From positions 7,896,501-7,960,500 of the forward strand of contig JAEOAD010000005.1 of the NCBI GenBank assembly GCA_036365145.1: a stretch of 64,000 nucleotides of DNA. Reading direction: 5' to 3'. Both the position numbers and the translations under genes were made by a program. This DNA comes from Orientallactaga sibirica (lineage: Eukaryota; Chordata; Mammalia; Rodentia; Dipodidae). The notes beneath the pieces are model-generated. The model was given only the letters and a program-made list of their open reading frames with translations, had not been told where the DNA came from and did no database searches. The stretch's first letter is position 1. Each line of letters opens with the position of its first letter. Shown here in pieces: positions 43,660 through 55,446 of this stretch.

Positions 43660-44395
43660 GACCTTGGCTTTGCTGGTACAAAAGGAGCTTGTGGGAGAAA
43701 AGGGTTTATTTTGGTTTACAGGACTCTGGGAGAAGCTCCATGATGGTAGGGGAAAATGTGGTTTAAGCAGAGGCTGGGCAGTTGGAAACAGCAGTGTTTT
43801 TGCTAATCTCAGCATAATTTGATATTTTGGTCAGTTGGCATATTAATCAAAGCATACATTGTCACTTACCTGATTTGAGTCCAGCTTCTGGCCCAGTATT
43901 ATAAGCCCTTTTAATTAAAACAGCCAAAAAAATCTACAAAAGGGCTGGAGAGATGGCTTAGCTCTTAAGGCGCTTGCCTGCAAAGCTAAAGGACCCAGGT
44001 TTGACTCCCCAGGACCCATGTAAGCCAGATGCCCAAGGGGGTGCATGCATCTGGAGTTCGTTTACAGTGACTGAAGGTCCTGGCTTGCCCATTCTCTCTC
44101 TCTCTCTCTTTCTCTCTCTCTGTCTCTCTACCAGCCTATTTCTGTATCTCTCTCTCAAAAACAAATCTACAAAAAAAAAATCAAAAAAAAACAAAACAAA
44201 ACAAAACAAAACAACAGGGAAGCTAAGGGTTAATGAGCCCCAAAGTCCACCCATAACACTCCATCTTCTCCTTCAAGACTTCACCAATTGCTACCAGCTG
44301 GGGAACCAAGCATTGAGAACACAAGTGTTTATAGGGAATACATCTATTTCAAACCACCGCATTGGTGGTGAGAAGGACAGCTAGCTATACAAGGA
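43660..44395 (+). mobile_element. URR1-like hAT element, interrupted
   Basis: Left part GGGAGAAAAGGGTTTATTTTGG and GAAGCTCCATGATGGTAGG (43695-43760). Right part ACCAGCTGGGGAACCAAGC and TATTTCAAACCACCGC (44295-44365). Between them lie unassigned sequence, a SINE and an (AAAAC)n stretch. It is the reverse orientation of the copy at 6344. Confidence 0.55.
43942..44162 (+). mobile_element. tRNA-derived SINE (DIP-like)
   Basis: Starts GGGCTGGAGAGATGGC, with a long TC tract at 44095-44155. Duplication AAATCTACAAAA at 43930-43941 and 44163-44174. Confidence 0.94.
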
Positions 44396-44893
44396 ACCAT
44401 GAATTCTGAGCTCTTTGAGGACTGAAATAAGTTGTATATGACAAAGCAAACATTTTTATCCCATTCTATCATCTGATAATTGGGTTGCTTAAATAAAAAA
44501 AAAAAATCAGCAACTTCATACCGTTCCACTTGACTTTGTAACTCTTCTCGGAAGCAGCACATTTTGTCGATGCACGGTCATCACTTAAAAATGGGGTCAA
44601 TTCCAAGAAATGTGCTGTTAGATTATTTTGTCACTGTGTGACCATGTTATATAAAATATAATTATGCAAATCTAAATGGTATAGCCAGCAACACACTTAG
44701 TTTATATGGAAAGTGAGAGGGGGAAAGAGGGAGAGAGAAAGACAGGGAGAGACCTGTTGCTTCTATCAAAGCCATAATGAACAAAATAACAAGAAATTTA
44801 AATTGACACAAGAGAAAATGATACAATCAAGAGACTAGGTTAATAAGAGTGGTATGAGGCTACTGGTGGCATGACAAAGCAGAATGATTTATA
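44396..44893. other. Unique sequence
   Basis: Nothing recognised; an ATGCAAAT octamer occurs near 44664. Confidence 0.4.
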
Positions 44894-44896
44894 GTT

Positions 44897-45123
44897 TTTT
44901 TTTTTTTTTTTTTTTTAATTTTAGAGAGAGAGAGAGAATTGGCTCTCCAGGTCCCCAGGCACTGAAATTGAACTCCAGACTCTTGTGCTACCTACTGGGC
45001 ATGTGTGACCTTGTGCTTGCTTCACCTTTTGTGTGTCTGGCTTACGTGGGATCTGTAGATTCGAATGTGGGTCCTTAGGCTTCCCAGGCAAGCACCTTAA
45101 CCGCTAAGCCATCTTTTCAGCCC
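44897..45123 (-). mobile_element. tRNA-derived SINE, long variant
   Basis: Extra core block CTACTGGGCATGTGTGACC as in 5827 and 24692. T22 tail at 44897-44918. Confidence 0.92.
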
Positions 45124-45363
45124 AGCTTTCCTGTACAAATAGAAGGGACATACTCTAAAATAGTGATATAATATAGCAAGCATGTAAACCCATAGCAAAG
45201 CCATTTGTTATGTATTATGAACCACACATAATTGTATGTGCTATAGTTTTGTGCAACTGGCAGGATTGTTCTACCAGCATCACCACAAATAGATAGTGTA
45301 CTATGCTGTGATGTCACTGGGAGATAGAATGTCTTTATCTCCATTATCTTCTTATGGAAGATC

Positions 45364-45533
45364 TTTTGTTTGTTTGTTTTTCATTTTTTATTTTTCAAAG
45401 TAGGATCTCACTCTAGCCCAGGCTGACCTGGAATTCACTATGTAATCTCAGGGTGGCCTTGAACTCATGGAGATCCTCCTACCTTTGCCTCCCAAATGCT
45501 GGGATTAAAGGCGTGCGCCACCACGCCCGGCCT
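45364..45533 (-). mobile_element. B1 SINE
   Basis: Minus-strand B1, well preserved (GGCGTGCGCCACCACGCCCGG end); TTTG-rich tail. Confidence 0.94.
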
Positions 45534-46570
45534 ACATTTACATGCGTAAATGCTTGATTACGACTTCCCTTCAGTTGAGGGTGTGATATTATTCCCGGTA
45601 CCTCTGGCTGCTCATGCAAATGTTGTCAGGGGTACTACACTGGTGAAGTAAAGAACACTGGTATTTTGCTATAGCCACAATTGTCACTGGGCCAGCCCCA
45701 TCTTTCCAAGCCTGCTTTTGATATTTTATTCATTTCTGGCACCTGTGTTCCCTTTCTCCTTTGGGAATTCCGTTATGCACTTAAAATGCATGTATCTACA
45801 TTTTAAGCAAAGATTGCTTCCGTTGTTGGACAATCTTCCATGTCACAGGAAGCAGGGGACCTGGCAGTGTGAGGTGAAGGCTGCAGCAGGATCCCATGAA
45901 TAACGAGAGGTCAGCACGCAGCAGCTTCCCATCACCGAGCCTTTCGAAACGTGTTTGTAGAAGGCAGCACGGAAAGAAGAGGCGATGCAGCTATTTTTTA
46001 AAACCATAATTTTCATAGCCGAGGAGCTGGATCTAAAAAAAACCCCATAAAGCCTTTTGTGTTTTTAGTTCAAGAAATTTAGAGATGATTAGGTATTGTT
46101 ATTTTAAATTCATTATTTTGGAAGAACAGGTTCCCAAAATAGAAATCTTTCCCCCTAACTTTAAAAGTGATCTGGGTGTTAAGTTACCATAACCTTTCCT
46201 TTCAGTCTCATTTTACTTGCAAACTTAGCCCATCAAATGATATTGTTGTCCTTCCTCCTGGACTACCTGTCGCAGGGTGTATATAGAAATAAACCCAAGA
46301 CTGACTCCTCTATTGCTTTAAATAAATGGGCCAAAATCGGATGGCTGAACCCAGTGCCTTGATTGCATTCAAATGGATCTTCTTTGAACACTTCTTTACA
46401 TCTGGGTTATTGCAAGGCATATTTGTAACTATCCTCATGACGTTTCAAAGATTTTGTTTATATCTTACCCAGGTGTCTGATTTTAAAGGCAGTTAGATTA
46501 TTGACTTTAAAAACTAAATAGTATCTTGCTATATTGGACCATTCAGCTGTTTGTTATATCAGCTATGTTA
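45534..46570. other. Unique sequence, 1 kb
   Basis: Nothing recognised. Confidence 0.4.
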
Positions 46571-46587
46571 TTGTATAAGTAATTTTT

Positions 46588-46738
46588 TCCCTTTGGTTTT
46601 TTGAGGTAGGATTTCACTCTCATCCAGGCTGACCTGGCATTCACTATGTCGTCTCAGGGTGGCCTTGAACACACGGTAATCCTCTTACCTCTGCCTCCCA
46701 AGTGCTGGAATTAGAGGTATGTGCCACCATGCCTGGCT
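46588..46738 (-). mobile_element. B1 SINE with perfect duplication
   Basis: Between identical 17-mers TTGTATAAGTAATTTTT at 46571-46587 and 46739-46755. Confidence 0.95.
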
Positions 46739-46756
46739 TTGTATAAGTAATTTTTA

Positions 46757-46840
46757 TGTCTGTAGCACTGAGGATTAAACCTAGAGCCTCATGCATGCCA
46801 GGTAAGGAGCATTTACTACTGAGCAATATCCCCAGCCTCC
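46757..46840 (-). mobile_element. ID-like SINE, diverged
   Basis: CACTGAGGATTAAACCTAG and TACTGAGCAATATCCCCAGCC mark an antisense ID-type head. Confidence 0.65.
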
Positions 46841-46856
46841 TTTAAAAATATTTTTA

Positions 46857-47015
46857 GTGCTGGAGAGATGGCTTAGTGGTTAAGGCACTTGCCTGTGAAA
46901 CCTAAGGACCTAGGTTCAATTCCCCAGTACCCATGTAATCAGTGGTTGGAGGCCCTAGTGCACCCAGTCTCTCTCTATGTATCTGCCTCTCCCCTTCTTT
47001 CTCCCTTTCAATATT
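46857..47015 (+). mobile_element. tRNA-derived SINE with internal deletion
   Basis: Head and B-box are present; about 50 bp of core is lost between ACCCATGTAA and TCAGTGGTTGG. Confidence 0.88.
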
Positions 47016-47039
47016 TTAGTTATTTACTTATGAGCTTAG

Positions 47040-47097
47040 ACATATATGTAAGAAACTGAGAGAAGAGGAGAGAGAAGGAAAAAAGGGACAGAGAGAA

Positions 47098-47138
<41 letters not shown>

Positions 47139-47290
47139 TATGGGTGCACAAAGGGCTTATACCACTGGAAACACTCCAGATGCATGCATTATGTTGGGCA
47201 TCTGGCTTTACATGGTTAGTGGGGAATCAAACCCAGGTTGGTAGGCTTTGCAGAAAAGCACTTTGTGCACTGAGCTATTTCCCCAGCCCC
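47040..47290 (-). mobile_element. tRNA-derived SINE, old copy
   Basis: GA tract at 47100-47134, core GGGCATCTGGCTTTACATGG, head GCACTGAGCTATTTCCCCAGCC. More diverged than most, and head-to-head with the previous SINE. Confidence 0.85.
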
Positions 47291-47319
47291 TACAACAACC
47301 CTATGTTTTACTTTTTATT

Positions 47320-47445
47320 TTTGAGACAAGCTCTAGTTAAGTTGCTTAGCATGGACTTAACTTGTTTTGGAACTCAGCCAAGGCTGGAACTCATGATCTT
47401 CCTGTGTTAGTTTCCTGAGTAGCTTGGGGTTACAGGCCTGGGCCA
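47320..47445 (-). mobile_element. Old B1/proto-B1-like SINE
   Basis: GAGACAAGCTCTAGTTAAG, TGGAACTCATGATCTTCC, CTGAGTAGCTTGGGGTTACAGG: 7SL-type antisense blocks, strongly diverged. Confidence 0.55.
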
Positions 47446-47647
47446 TTTAATTCAGCTCATATTCAGTTTTTCATAAAAATATTTTTAAGTATAAAGATAT
47501 GAATATTATATATTTTGAAAAATTATGTGGGGGTATACAGATTCAGATATTTCTTCTAATTATAAGTTGTTTGAACTCCAGTTGGTCTGTTTGGAATAAT
47601 CAGTAAAGATCTAGCATGGTACCTCCCCTCTTTTTGGCCTGCTAATG

Positions 47648-48560
47648 GATTTTTTTTTTTGAGTAGAAATTTTGTATGGACACATCATGTGTTGTACCAC
47701 CATTTCCCTCCTCCCTGCACTCATTCAACTGAGGGCCGTCCTCAGTGGGGTTGCTGGGATTCCTCATGGGGGTGTGGGTTATGAATTGTGAGAGCAGTTG
47801 TCAGTCATTGCAGGGGAGGACCATGTCTCTGGATATGCCCCCCCAAACCTGTGGCTCTTACAATCTTTCTGCCTCCTCTTCTGCACAATTCACTGAGCTG
47901 TGGTGGGTGTATTTTAAGTCTACTTTAGAGTTGAGCTCTCAGCAACTTCTAGATTTCTGTTTGAGTCTCCTCACTGTCTGTCTCCATCTCCATGGTGCAG
48001 GTGGTCAGGCTCACCATGGAAGCAGCACTCCTGCTCATCTCCCTAGTTCCTTTGTGGTTTCCCCTGCACACTAGTTGATGTGCGAGGGGTGGTTCATCTC
48101 CTCACAGGGAGTCAGCTATCTTTTCTTGTCTTGTTGACAGATTTTGGTTGTCCTTAGTTCTTGCTGCCCTCTGAAAAGGAAAAACAGATTCTCCAATGGA
48201 AAGTGAGGTCAGCATAGGTTAGATGGGATAAGCACTGTTCATTTAGAGAGATTGTGATGGGTGCAGCCTCTCTGTTGGCCCAAACCTAGTGGGAGCTTCT
48301 CTTTGGAGTCCATAATCTTGGTCTCCGTAGGATTCTGATTTGGTTCCCAGTTCCAGCTATGCATTTCTTTCCACTGAGCAGATCTCTCAGCCAATCAGAA
48401 AGCCATTAGTTACCCCTCTAGGCTGGGTTCCACTATGGCATAGGTGTGTACATCTTGTCAGCCTGGTTGCTTTCACGTAGCAGGGTCCCCTGCTTGCTCA
48501 CAACATTGTTGGCCATTTTCCTCCAACAGCTCAGGCCGTGTTTTCCAGCACTATTTGGAC
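47648..48560 (-). mobile_element. L1 3' UTR, antisense
   Basis: T-run at 47650-47660 (A-tail), then blocks shared with 17300-17950 in the same order: GGCTCTTACAATCTTTCTGCC, CAGCTATCTTTTCTTGTC, CCAATCAGAAAGCCATTAG, GGCATAGGTGTGTACATC. ORF2 is absent, so it is 5'-truncated. Confidence 0.72.
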
Positions 48561-50126
48561 TCTCCGTCTGGAAACTGGCTTTCGAGGTCCCTTTCGAAGA
48601 CAGCACAATAGGTACCAATGAAGGATGGTTCAAGTCCACTTGAGCAATGTGACCGAGATCCCAGGGACCAGGCTAAACGTTCTTTTGTGAGAATGGGCGC
48701 CATAACTCGTAGGACTTGTGAGCAGGACACACAAATCTGATGCAGTGGCCACACTGTTGGGACTTTGCTTCCTGCCCCTCCCTCCTTCTCTGATCCTCTC
48801 GGGATCAATGCTGAAGCCATATTTAGAAAAGGTGTGCCAAAGTGTGCAACCCCCAGGCTGTTCACACATCTTCGTTTGGGCCTGGTTGCTTAACAGGGTA
48901 ACAAGGACAGGCATCACCATGGTGATTTCTGTCATTCATTTCTCTGTATGTATTGGTGTTAATTGATTCTCTGGTGGGCTGTAAAATACTTTCCCCTCCC
49001 TTATTTCCCCTTTCTTTTCACAGATTTTCACCAAGAATTAGCTGACAATGTCAACTGGGGTTGGTAGGAACAGAACAAGCAGTAGCAGTATGTGTGGGGA
49101 GGCAGAGTTAATTGCCTCTAAATCTGATGTAAATAGGGAGGAGATGCTATTGGCAAGAAGGGACATTAGAGTCCTCTGTCTTCCTGGAAACCAGTCACCT
49201 TAATGAGACTCTGAGATAGGGTTGCTAGCATCACAGTTTCTAAAGAACCCGCTATTTGCAGTAAAACTGGACATAGCCGGTGATGTGTTTCACACCTATT
49301 CTCAGCATCTCTGAATTGTGGTGGCCCTTTGATGGTCTTTCTCCTCCATCTACACTTTCATTCCTGCTGCTCCTCTTTGGACTGTCTGCTGTGGAAAGTG
49401 CTAAGCCTCTTGGCAAGTTCCCTCTCCACCACTGAGTATTCATCAGAGAATGTAGACTTTTCCATCTTATGAGTCAAGAGGATGCGGTTTTTAAAGTGAT
49501 TGTTCTTAGCAAAAAGTGGCTGCAATTAGTCTTGGCATTAGGTGGCACAAAACAAATGTTCTTTTTGATTTAACATTAGTGTTCATAACACGGGTATTCA
49601 TTTACTTAAAGAAAAATGTGTGCAAGTGTAAAAGTGTGTGTGTGTTGTACGTGTGTGTCATCCCACACGTATTTTAGAGGCACTTCTACATGCCAGACAT
49701 GGTGTCAGTTGACATACATGGACAGCAAGATAGCCATGTCTCTATCCGTAACCAATATGCAGTCTAGGATCAAGCAATTCTTCCATGTTCAAATCCATCA
49801 TAGAATAACTACAAAAAGGTACTTCTTGCATTTGAAGAAATGCATAAAGAAGTTATAAGATGGCTTAAAAGGAAGCTTCATTTAACTTAGAAGTCTAAAC
49901 AGCCCTTCGTATAATGCTTTCATAGTTAGGAGTTAGATGAAATATCGAGTGAGGAATTAGGAGCAGAAATAAGGAAAGGAGGGGTCATTGCTTGTGTTGC
50001 TGGACAGATGTGGAGAGTTGGAGAGGCTGATGGATACAGAGGAAGAGTAAGTGTGACTCACTGTTCATAGGGAGAATGTAGCAGTGAGAAAAGTGCAGCA
50101 GGTGCGGGGGGAGAGGAGCTGCTGTG
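48561..50126. other. Unique sequence, 1.5 kb
   Basis: No repeat recognised. Several overlapping frames (48551-48966) on both strands without motifs. Confidence 0.4.
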
Positions 50127-50135
50127 AGTGTGTGT

Positions 50136-50180
<45 letters not shown>

Positions 50181-50181
50181 T
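50127..50181. repeat. (TG)n microsatellite
   Basis: About 27 units with two TATG interruptions. Confidence 0.95.
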
Positions 50182-50419
50182 AGGGTGGGGGTAAGAATGC
50201 ATTGCTGTAGAGTGATCATGAGTGCATTTCTAATGATGACCACGTTTATTGTGTGACCATGGAGGCTGCTGCTGATGTGATGGAAAAGATCACAGCGATT
50301 AAGGACGAGGGCTTCTGGCCAAAGTGGTGAGGAGAGGAGAAGGCAATGTTGAACTGGCCAATAGGATCACATGCTCGCAGTACAAGGAAGGCTATGAGTC
50401 AGGTGCTAAAGTCTTCTGT

Positions 50420-50545
50420 TCTTCCCTTCTCCCTCCCTTCCTTCTTTCTTTCATCTTATCTTTCTTCCTTTCCCCTTCCTCCCTCCCTCCCTTCTTCCAT
50501 CTTTGTTTTCCTCCCTTCTTCCCTCTCTTCCTTCTTTCCTTCTTT
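50420..50545. repeat. CT-rich (CCTT)n-like tract
   Basis: Imperfect CCTTCTTTC/CCCTCC sequence with a few A and G. Frames of Ser/Phe/Leu across it are artefacts. Confidence 0.85.
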
Positions 50546-50823
50546 ATGCTAAGAACACAGCCCTGGGCCCACCCCTAAGCTTGTGGTAGTACATTCTTTG
50601 GTCACGGATCTGAGGGCAGAAGAGCTCCAAAGGAGTTACTTCGTGAAGGAGAGAGTGGCCATCTGTCTGGAGGTGGCACTCAGTAGTCACGAGAACATTG
50701 GCTTCGCTTCTGACTCCGGATGTTGGAGTTGACAGAAACCACAGCTTCCAGAACCTACTGGAATAGAGAAGCAGAATCCTTAGGGGGACAATGTGTCTGG
50801 ACAAAGACAAGGAAATGGTGGTG

Positions 50824-50869
<46 letters not shown>

Positions 50870-51590
50870 TGGTGATAGAAGGTAGACTCACATAGGTAAA
50901 GGAAGGATGCAATCTCTTTAAAATTCTTTCTATCAGGCTTTCATCCAAGCTTTGAATTTCTTCTGGAACATTCCTCCCATGTCACAGTCAAATAATCCAG
51001 CAACAGCTAAATCACTTCTTCCTAATCAGGCCATTTCACTTTTGTTGGCTCTTTCTATTGAAAAAAAAAAAAAAAACAATAAAAGGATGCTGAATATCAT
51101 AGGCGTCAGAGCGTTTTAACACTTTTCTGTAAGTGTATAGAAAAAAGTGTTTGGGGATGTGTGGTGAGGGTGGGAGGCTGAAAGGTTATTTTATTTATAT
51201 TTCTTCAGACAGAAAGTTTGTTCATGTAATGCTTTTGTTATTTCAAGTATAAAAACTACATTTATGTTTTGATAAAGTGCATTAAAGTCTGAGAGAATAA
51301 TTTTAGACATATTTTGATATAGTGGAAACTATGAGTGCAACACACTTTGTGAATAAGCTGATAGTTTCTGAGTTTAATTGTACTTCCTTTTTTTCTTATT
51401 CAGCTATAAACATTGCAGAATATAGACTCAATCTAATGATGGTTAGTACTCCACTAGCAAAGTAAATAGTTCATAACTATTTAAAGTTAATTGAAATTAT
51501 AAATTTATGTTTTTGATTGGGATATTGACCTAACTGCATGCTGAAAAAATATTAGATGTTTTTTCTTACCTTAGAGTAAGCTGTGCTATA
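50546..51590. other. Unique sequence with a TG repeat
   Basis: Nothing else recognised; an A17 run near 51060. Confidence 0.4.
50828..50868. repeat. (TG)n microsatellite
   Basis: About 20 units. Confidence 0.95.
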
Positions 51591-51606
51591 AAAAGCTTAG
51601 TGGGGA

Positions 51607-51826
51607 GGGGGACTACAGAGATGGCTTAATGGTTAAGGTGCATGCCTATGAAGCCTAAGGACCCCGGTTCAATTCTTCAGGTCCCACCTAAGCCAGATGC
51701 ACATGGTGGCGCATGCATCTGGAGTTTGTTTGCAGTGGCTAGAGGCCCTGGCACACCCATTCGCACTCTCTTTCTCTCCTTCTCTCTGTCTCTAAAAAAT
51801 AAATAAATAAAAATAAAAATAAATTT
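51607..51826 (+). mobile_element. tRNA-derived SINE (DIP-like)
   Basis: Plus-strand copy; duplication AAAAGCTTAGTGGGGA (51591-51606) and AAAGGCTTAGTGGGGA (51827-51842). Confidence 0.94.
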
Positions 51827-51909
51827 AAAGGCTTAGTGGGGACACTCAATGTGCTGGCATTGTAATGCCTGTAGTTAACTGTTCTGTGCTATTCAAAGTT
51901 CTTCCAGAG

Positions 51910-52132
51910 GGGCTGGGAAGGTGGCTCAGCAGTTAAAGGCACTTACTTGCAAAGCCCAAGTTTGATCCCACAGGACCCATGTAAAGCCAGATGCCCAAGG
52001 TGGAGCGTGAGTCTGGAGTTCATTTGCAGTGTTAAGAGATCTGGAATGCTCATACACACTCTCACTCTTGTTCTGCCTCTCTTAAAACTAACTAAATAAA
52101 AATATTTTAAAAATAAATAAAATTAGAAAAAC
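51910..52132 (+). mobile_element. tRNA-derived SINE, older
   Basis: Starts GGGGCTGGGAAGGTGGCTC; the core is recognisable but diverged; tail AAATAAATAAAATTAG. Confidence 0.9.
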
Positions 52133-52339
52133 AACAATCCCCCCAAGAGTTCTTCTAAAAATACTCTTCCTCCCAAGTCACTATACATTGGATAGACAGC
52201 AAGTGCCGTGTGTGTGTCCACCTCAGAGAAAAGTGTTAGGGCCAGACTGAAATGATTAAAGTGACACCATATAGGTCTTTATCTTTTCAAGAAAATGGTT
52301 CATTTAGCAGCATTTATTACTTAGTGAAAAGAATTTGCT

Positions 52340-52557
52340 GGGCTGAAGAGATGGCTTAGCAGTTAAGGCACTTGTCTGTGAAGCCTAAGGACCCAGGTTT
52401 GATTCCCCAGGACCCACGTAAGCCAGACGCATAAAGTGGCACATGCATTGGAGTTCATTTGCAGTGGTTGGAGGCTTTGGTGCCCCCTTTCTCTCTCTCG
52501 CTCCCTCTTCCCCCTCTCTCAAAATAATTTAGTAAAATAAGATATTAAATTTTTTAA
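52340..52557 (+). mobile_element. tRNA-derived SINE with perfect duplication
   Basis: Between identical 13-mers AAAAGAATTTGCT at 52327-52339 and 52558-52570. Confidence 0.94.
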
Positions 52558-52570
52558 AAAAGAATTTGCT

Positions 52571-53019
52571 TATAAAGTTTTTCCCTTGACATTTAGAGAT
52601 TGACTTTTGATTTTTCCCCCATTTTCTCCTCCCATAGAAGCTATATATACTTGGCTTCTAGCAAAATATCCCTAAATAAGCATCCATACCCTAGAACCAC
52701 TGAGCATCTTCAGTGCGCTCCGAGGTGGCATAGTGTCCAGCCTAATGAGTGGAAAATCATCGAGGGATCCCACACAGCTCAGCCAGGAGGTTATTCAGTA
52801 TTCTGGGGTAATGACTTCAGCCCGCACTGCTGCAGTTTGAGGTGACGAACATTCTTCCCTAGTAACTGAATATCTAAACAACCCAGCATAGCCACGTGTT
52901 CTAACTGTAGCTAGAGAAAGACAGGCTACTATTTTTTAATAAATTTTGAGGGTTTTTTTGATAACTCATGGTATCCTGTAATAAGAAGGTTGGATCACAT
53001 GGTAACTCACTTTTTAATT
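52571..53019. other. Unique sequence with exon candidate
   Basis: Apart from the exon candidate at 52638-52807 nothing was recognised. Confidence 0.35.
52638..52807 (+). other. Candidate internal exon
   Basis: The acceptor tract TTTTTCCCCCATTTTC...CCCATAG is strong; donor TTCTGGG|GTAATG is fair. One frame is open through all 170 bp (SYIYLASSKISLNKHPYP at the start, QPGGYSVFWG at the end); the other frames close. No homologue recognised. A frame this long is open by chance fairly often, so support is weak. Confidence 0.17.
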
Positions 53020-53175
53020 TTCTGAGGAGTCTCTGTAATTCTCCAGTCTCCGCAGGGCGAGGGTTATACGAGTGAGTCACCAAGCCCGGCTCTTTGCATG
53101 AGTTCTGGAGAGTCAAGCGCAGAATCTCCTGTTCTCTGAAGGCCTTACGCTTGTGCAGCCCTTACCTGTTGAGCT
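53020..53175 (-). mobile_element. Possible degraded B4 SINE
   Basis: GTGAGTCACCAAGCCCGGC, GCATGAGTTCTGGAGAGTC and CTTACCTGTTGAGC follow the antisense B4 order. Confidence 0.4.
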
Positions 53176-53519
53176 AGCATTGCATGAGCTCGTTCGTGAA
53201 GACACTTTGATAGTTCGATCAAAAGCAGGTGTATAGACTATTTATGAAGGGGGCGTGTGGGCAGCTCATCAAATGTGAGGATGGTGGGAAGGAAGCAGAG
53301 TCCAGAATGTTATGGGCTATTGAGCTGGTTGAGGGCTGTACTGTGTTGAAACTGAATATATCGATTATATGGATACTTTATTTCCTAAGTGCTGGCAAGC
53401 CTAGCAGCTACATTAAATTCCTCAGTTTTGACCTTTTTAACACATTAGCAACATGTACTTTGTAACTTTGAGCAGCTTGTTGAAAGACTGGATCCTTTTC
53501 AATCTCTGTTGTCTACCCC
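53176..53519. other. Unique sequence
   Basis: Nothing recognised. Confidence 0.4.
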
Positions 53520-53850
53520 CCCAACTTAAAATACTTTCCATTTCATATATTCATTGTACTTGTTACATAGGGAGATTTTTCACACAAGTATATGTGGCAT
53601 GCTGAGGACCTTCCCCATAACCACGGTCCTTTCTTCCCCATTCACTTCTTGTTAGTCCCCTTTGTTTCATGACATAGACACATACATGTTTTTATGTGTA
53701 TCAATGAATGTAAGAACTACAAATGAGAGAAAATGTAAACATATGGTGTTCGTTATCCCGAGACTGACTCAGTTCACTTAATATGATTTTCTCCAGTTCC
53801 ATCCATTTTTCCTGTAAATGGCATTACTTTGTTCTTTATCACAGGAAAAT
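53520..53850 (-). mobile_element. L1 fragment, antisense
   Basis: ACATATGGTGTTCGTTATCCC, CACTTAATATGATTTTCTCC and AGTTCCATCCATTTTTCCTG are antisense L1 ORF2-end/3'-UTR blocks, also seen at 18580-18650. Confidence 0.65.
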
Positions 53851-54200
53851 AAAAGAATTATACGGATAAGAACTTGCCATTTGACAGAGAGGTCAGTAGT
53901 TGGGTTTTCATTGTTTGCATGGGGAGATTTACAAGCAAGTTTGAGGCATGCCTGGCATAGTGGTCTAATCCTTGTTATGATTCTTTTCTGATTATTAGTA
54001 TAAAGCTTTCTTGTGTGGTTTCTGGTAGTCAGACTCAAATTAAGTACATGTCCATACACTTTTATCTAAGCAGATTAAGATAAAAATTTGGATATGGAGA
54101 AGCAAGTTTTTAAGACATTAGTTGCAATTTTCTTTAAAGAATTCAAGGTGCTCTTAAGGGCTTCCTCTATAATAGAATTGTCATTTGGGGCAGGTCTCCA
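53851..54200. other. Unique sequence
   Basis: Nothing recognised. Confidence 0.4.
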
Positions 54201-54216
54201 CAGACCTTTCATATTT

Positions 54217-54416
54217 GTTTTATATTTTGTTTATTTGAGAGAGAGAAAGAGAAGAAACGGGGGAAGAATGGACATGCCAGGGCCTCCAGCCACTGCAAGC
54301 AAACTCCAGATGCGTGCGCCCCTTGTGCATCTGGCTTACATGGGTCCTGGAGAATTGAGCCAGGACCCTTTGGCTTTACAGGCGAATGCCTTAACTGCTA
54401 AGCCAACTCTGCAGCC
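54217..54416 (-). mobile_element. tRNA-derived SINE with perfect duplication
   Basis: Between identical 16-mers CAGACCTTTCATATTT at 54201-54216 and 54417-54432. Confidence 0.95.
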
Positions 54417-54432
54417 CAGACCTTTCATATTT

Positions 54433-54998
54433 ATGTTTGTCTTTGAAGTGAGGAACAGACTGCTCTTCATGCTGGGCTATATTCTCATGAATATTTGTGC
54501 TGTTAACGGTACTGGAAAACAGAATCTTGTTTTGTGGTAAAGGTGAAGTCTGATTCCTTCCTGTTATAAAACATTTGGATCCCCTACACTTGAGGTTCTC
54601 TCTGCTTGCACACAAGCACTTGCATGTGAGTGCTGCCTGGCCCTGTTTGTGTCCCCTCACAGAATTCTTGTGCTTGTAAGAATGGAGTCTCGGGAACTGG
54701 ATGAAAAACGCTGACACTCTGCTTAACGCCGTTGTCAGGAGCAGTCCTCGATCCCCTGTCTGTGACCCAGGGATCGCGTGTGTTCAACTAGCATCCGCTG
54801 TGAGCAGGCCAACTTGTTAGCTTGAACGGAGAGCAACTTCTCAGCTGCTTCTCTGTTGTGAAAGTTGCTGTGCTTCACAGATTTATCCAATCCACAGACT
54901 CAATATTATACTATAAAATATGAAATATTTCAATTTTCCCTGACTTAATAGACCTCTAAAATGTAGACAAAACTAGAGCATCTGCTTTTTTAAAATTG
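54433..54998. other. Unique sequence
   Basis: Nothing recognised. Confidence 0.4.
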
Positions 54999-55011
54999 GT
55001 GACTTTTTTTT

Positions 55012-55145
55012 TCAAGGTAGGGTCTCACTCTAGCACAGGCTGACCTGGAATTCTTTCTGTATTCTCAGGGTGGCCTCAACTCAAGGCCATCCTCCTACCC
55101 CTGGCTCCCGAATGCTGGGATTAAAGGCATGCGCCACCACGCCCA
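55012..55145 (-). mobile_element. B1 SINE
   Basis: Minus-strand B1; duplication GTGACTTTTTTTT (54999-55011) and GCGACTTTTTTTT (55146-55158). Confidence 0.93.
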
Positions 55146-55446
55146 GCGACTTTTTTTTGATTGCTAATAAAAGCAATGCCTCATACCTACTTTTATCAGA
55201 CACCACAATTTTAAAAGATTCTGAAAAAGAAATAAGATTATAAAGTATATTTGAAGCAATAGCTTTTATGAAATGTCAAAATTTGTAAAAATTTGCCAGG
55301 AGGCCATTTCTTGTCAGATTACTTATTTAAACACTATAACAAAATGCTTTGTTTTCTTTTTAACATCAAATATATACTATAATTGAACATATTTTGTCAC
55401 ATATCTTGTAATCAAATATAATTTATGTGGAACTCTTGTGTATTTT

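Noticed and set aside
44664..45622. Two ATGCAAAT octamers as promoter evidence
   Set aside because: An 8-mer is expected about this often by chance, and no other promoter elements are nearby.
54088..54540. 150-residue plus-strand frame
   Set aside because: Half of it is an antisense SINE.
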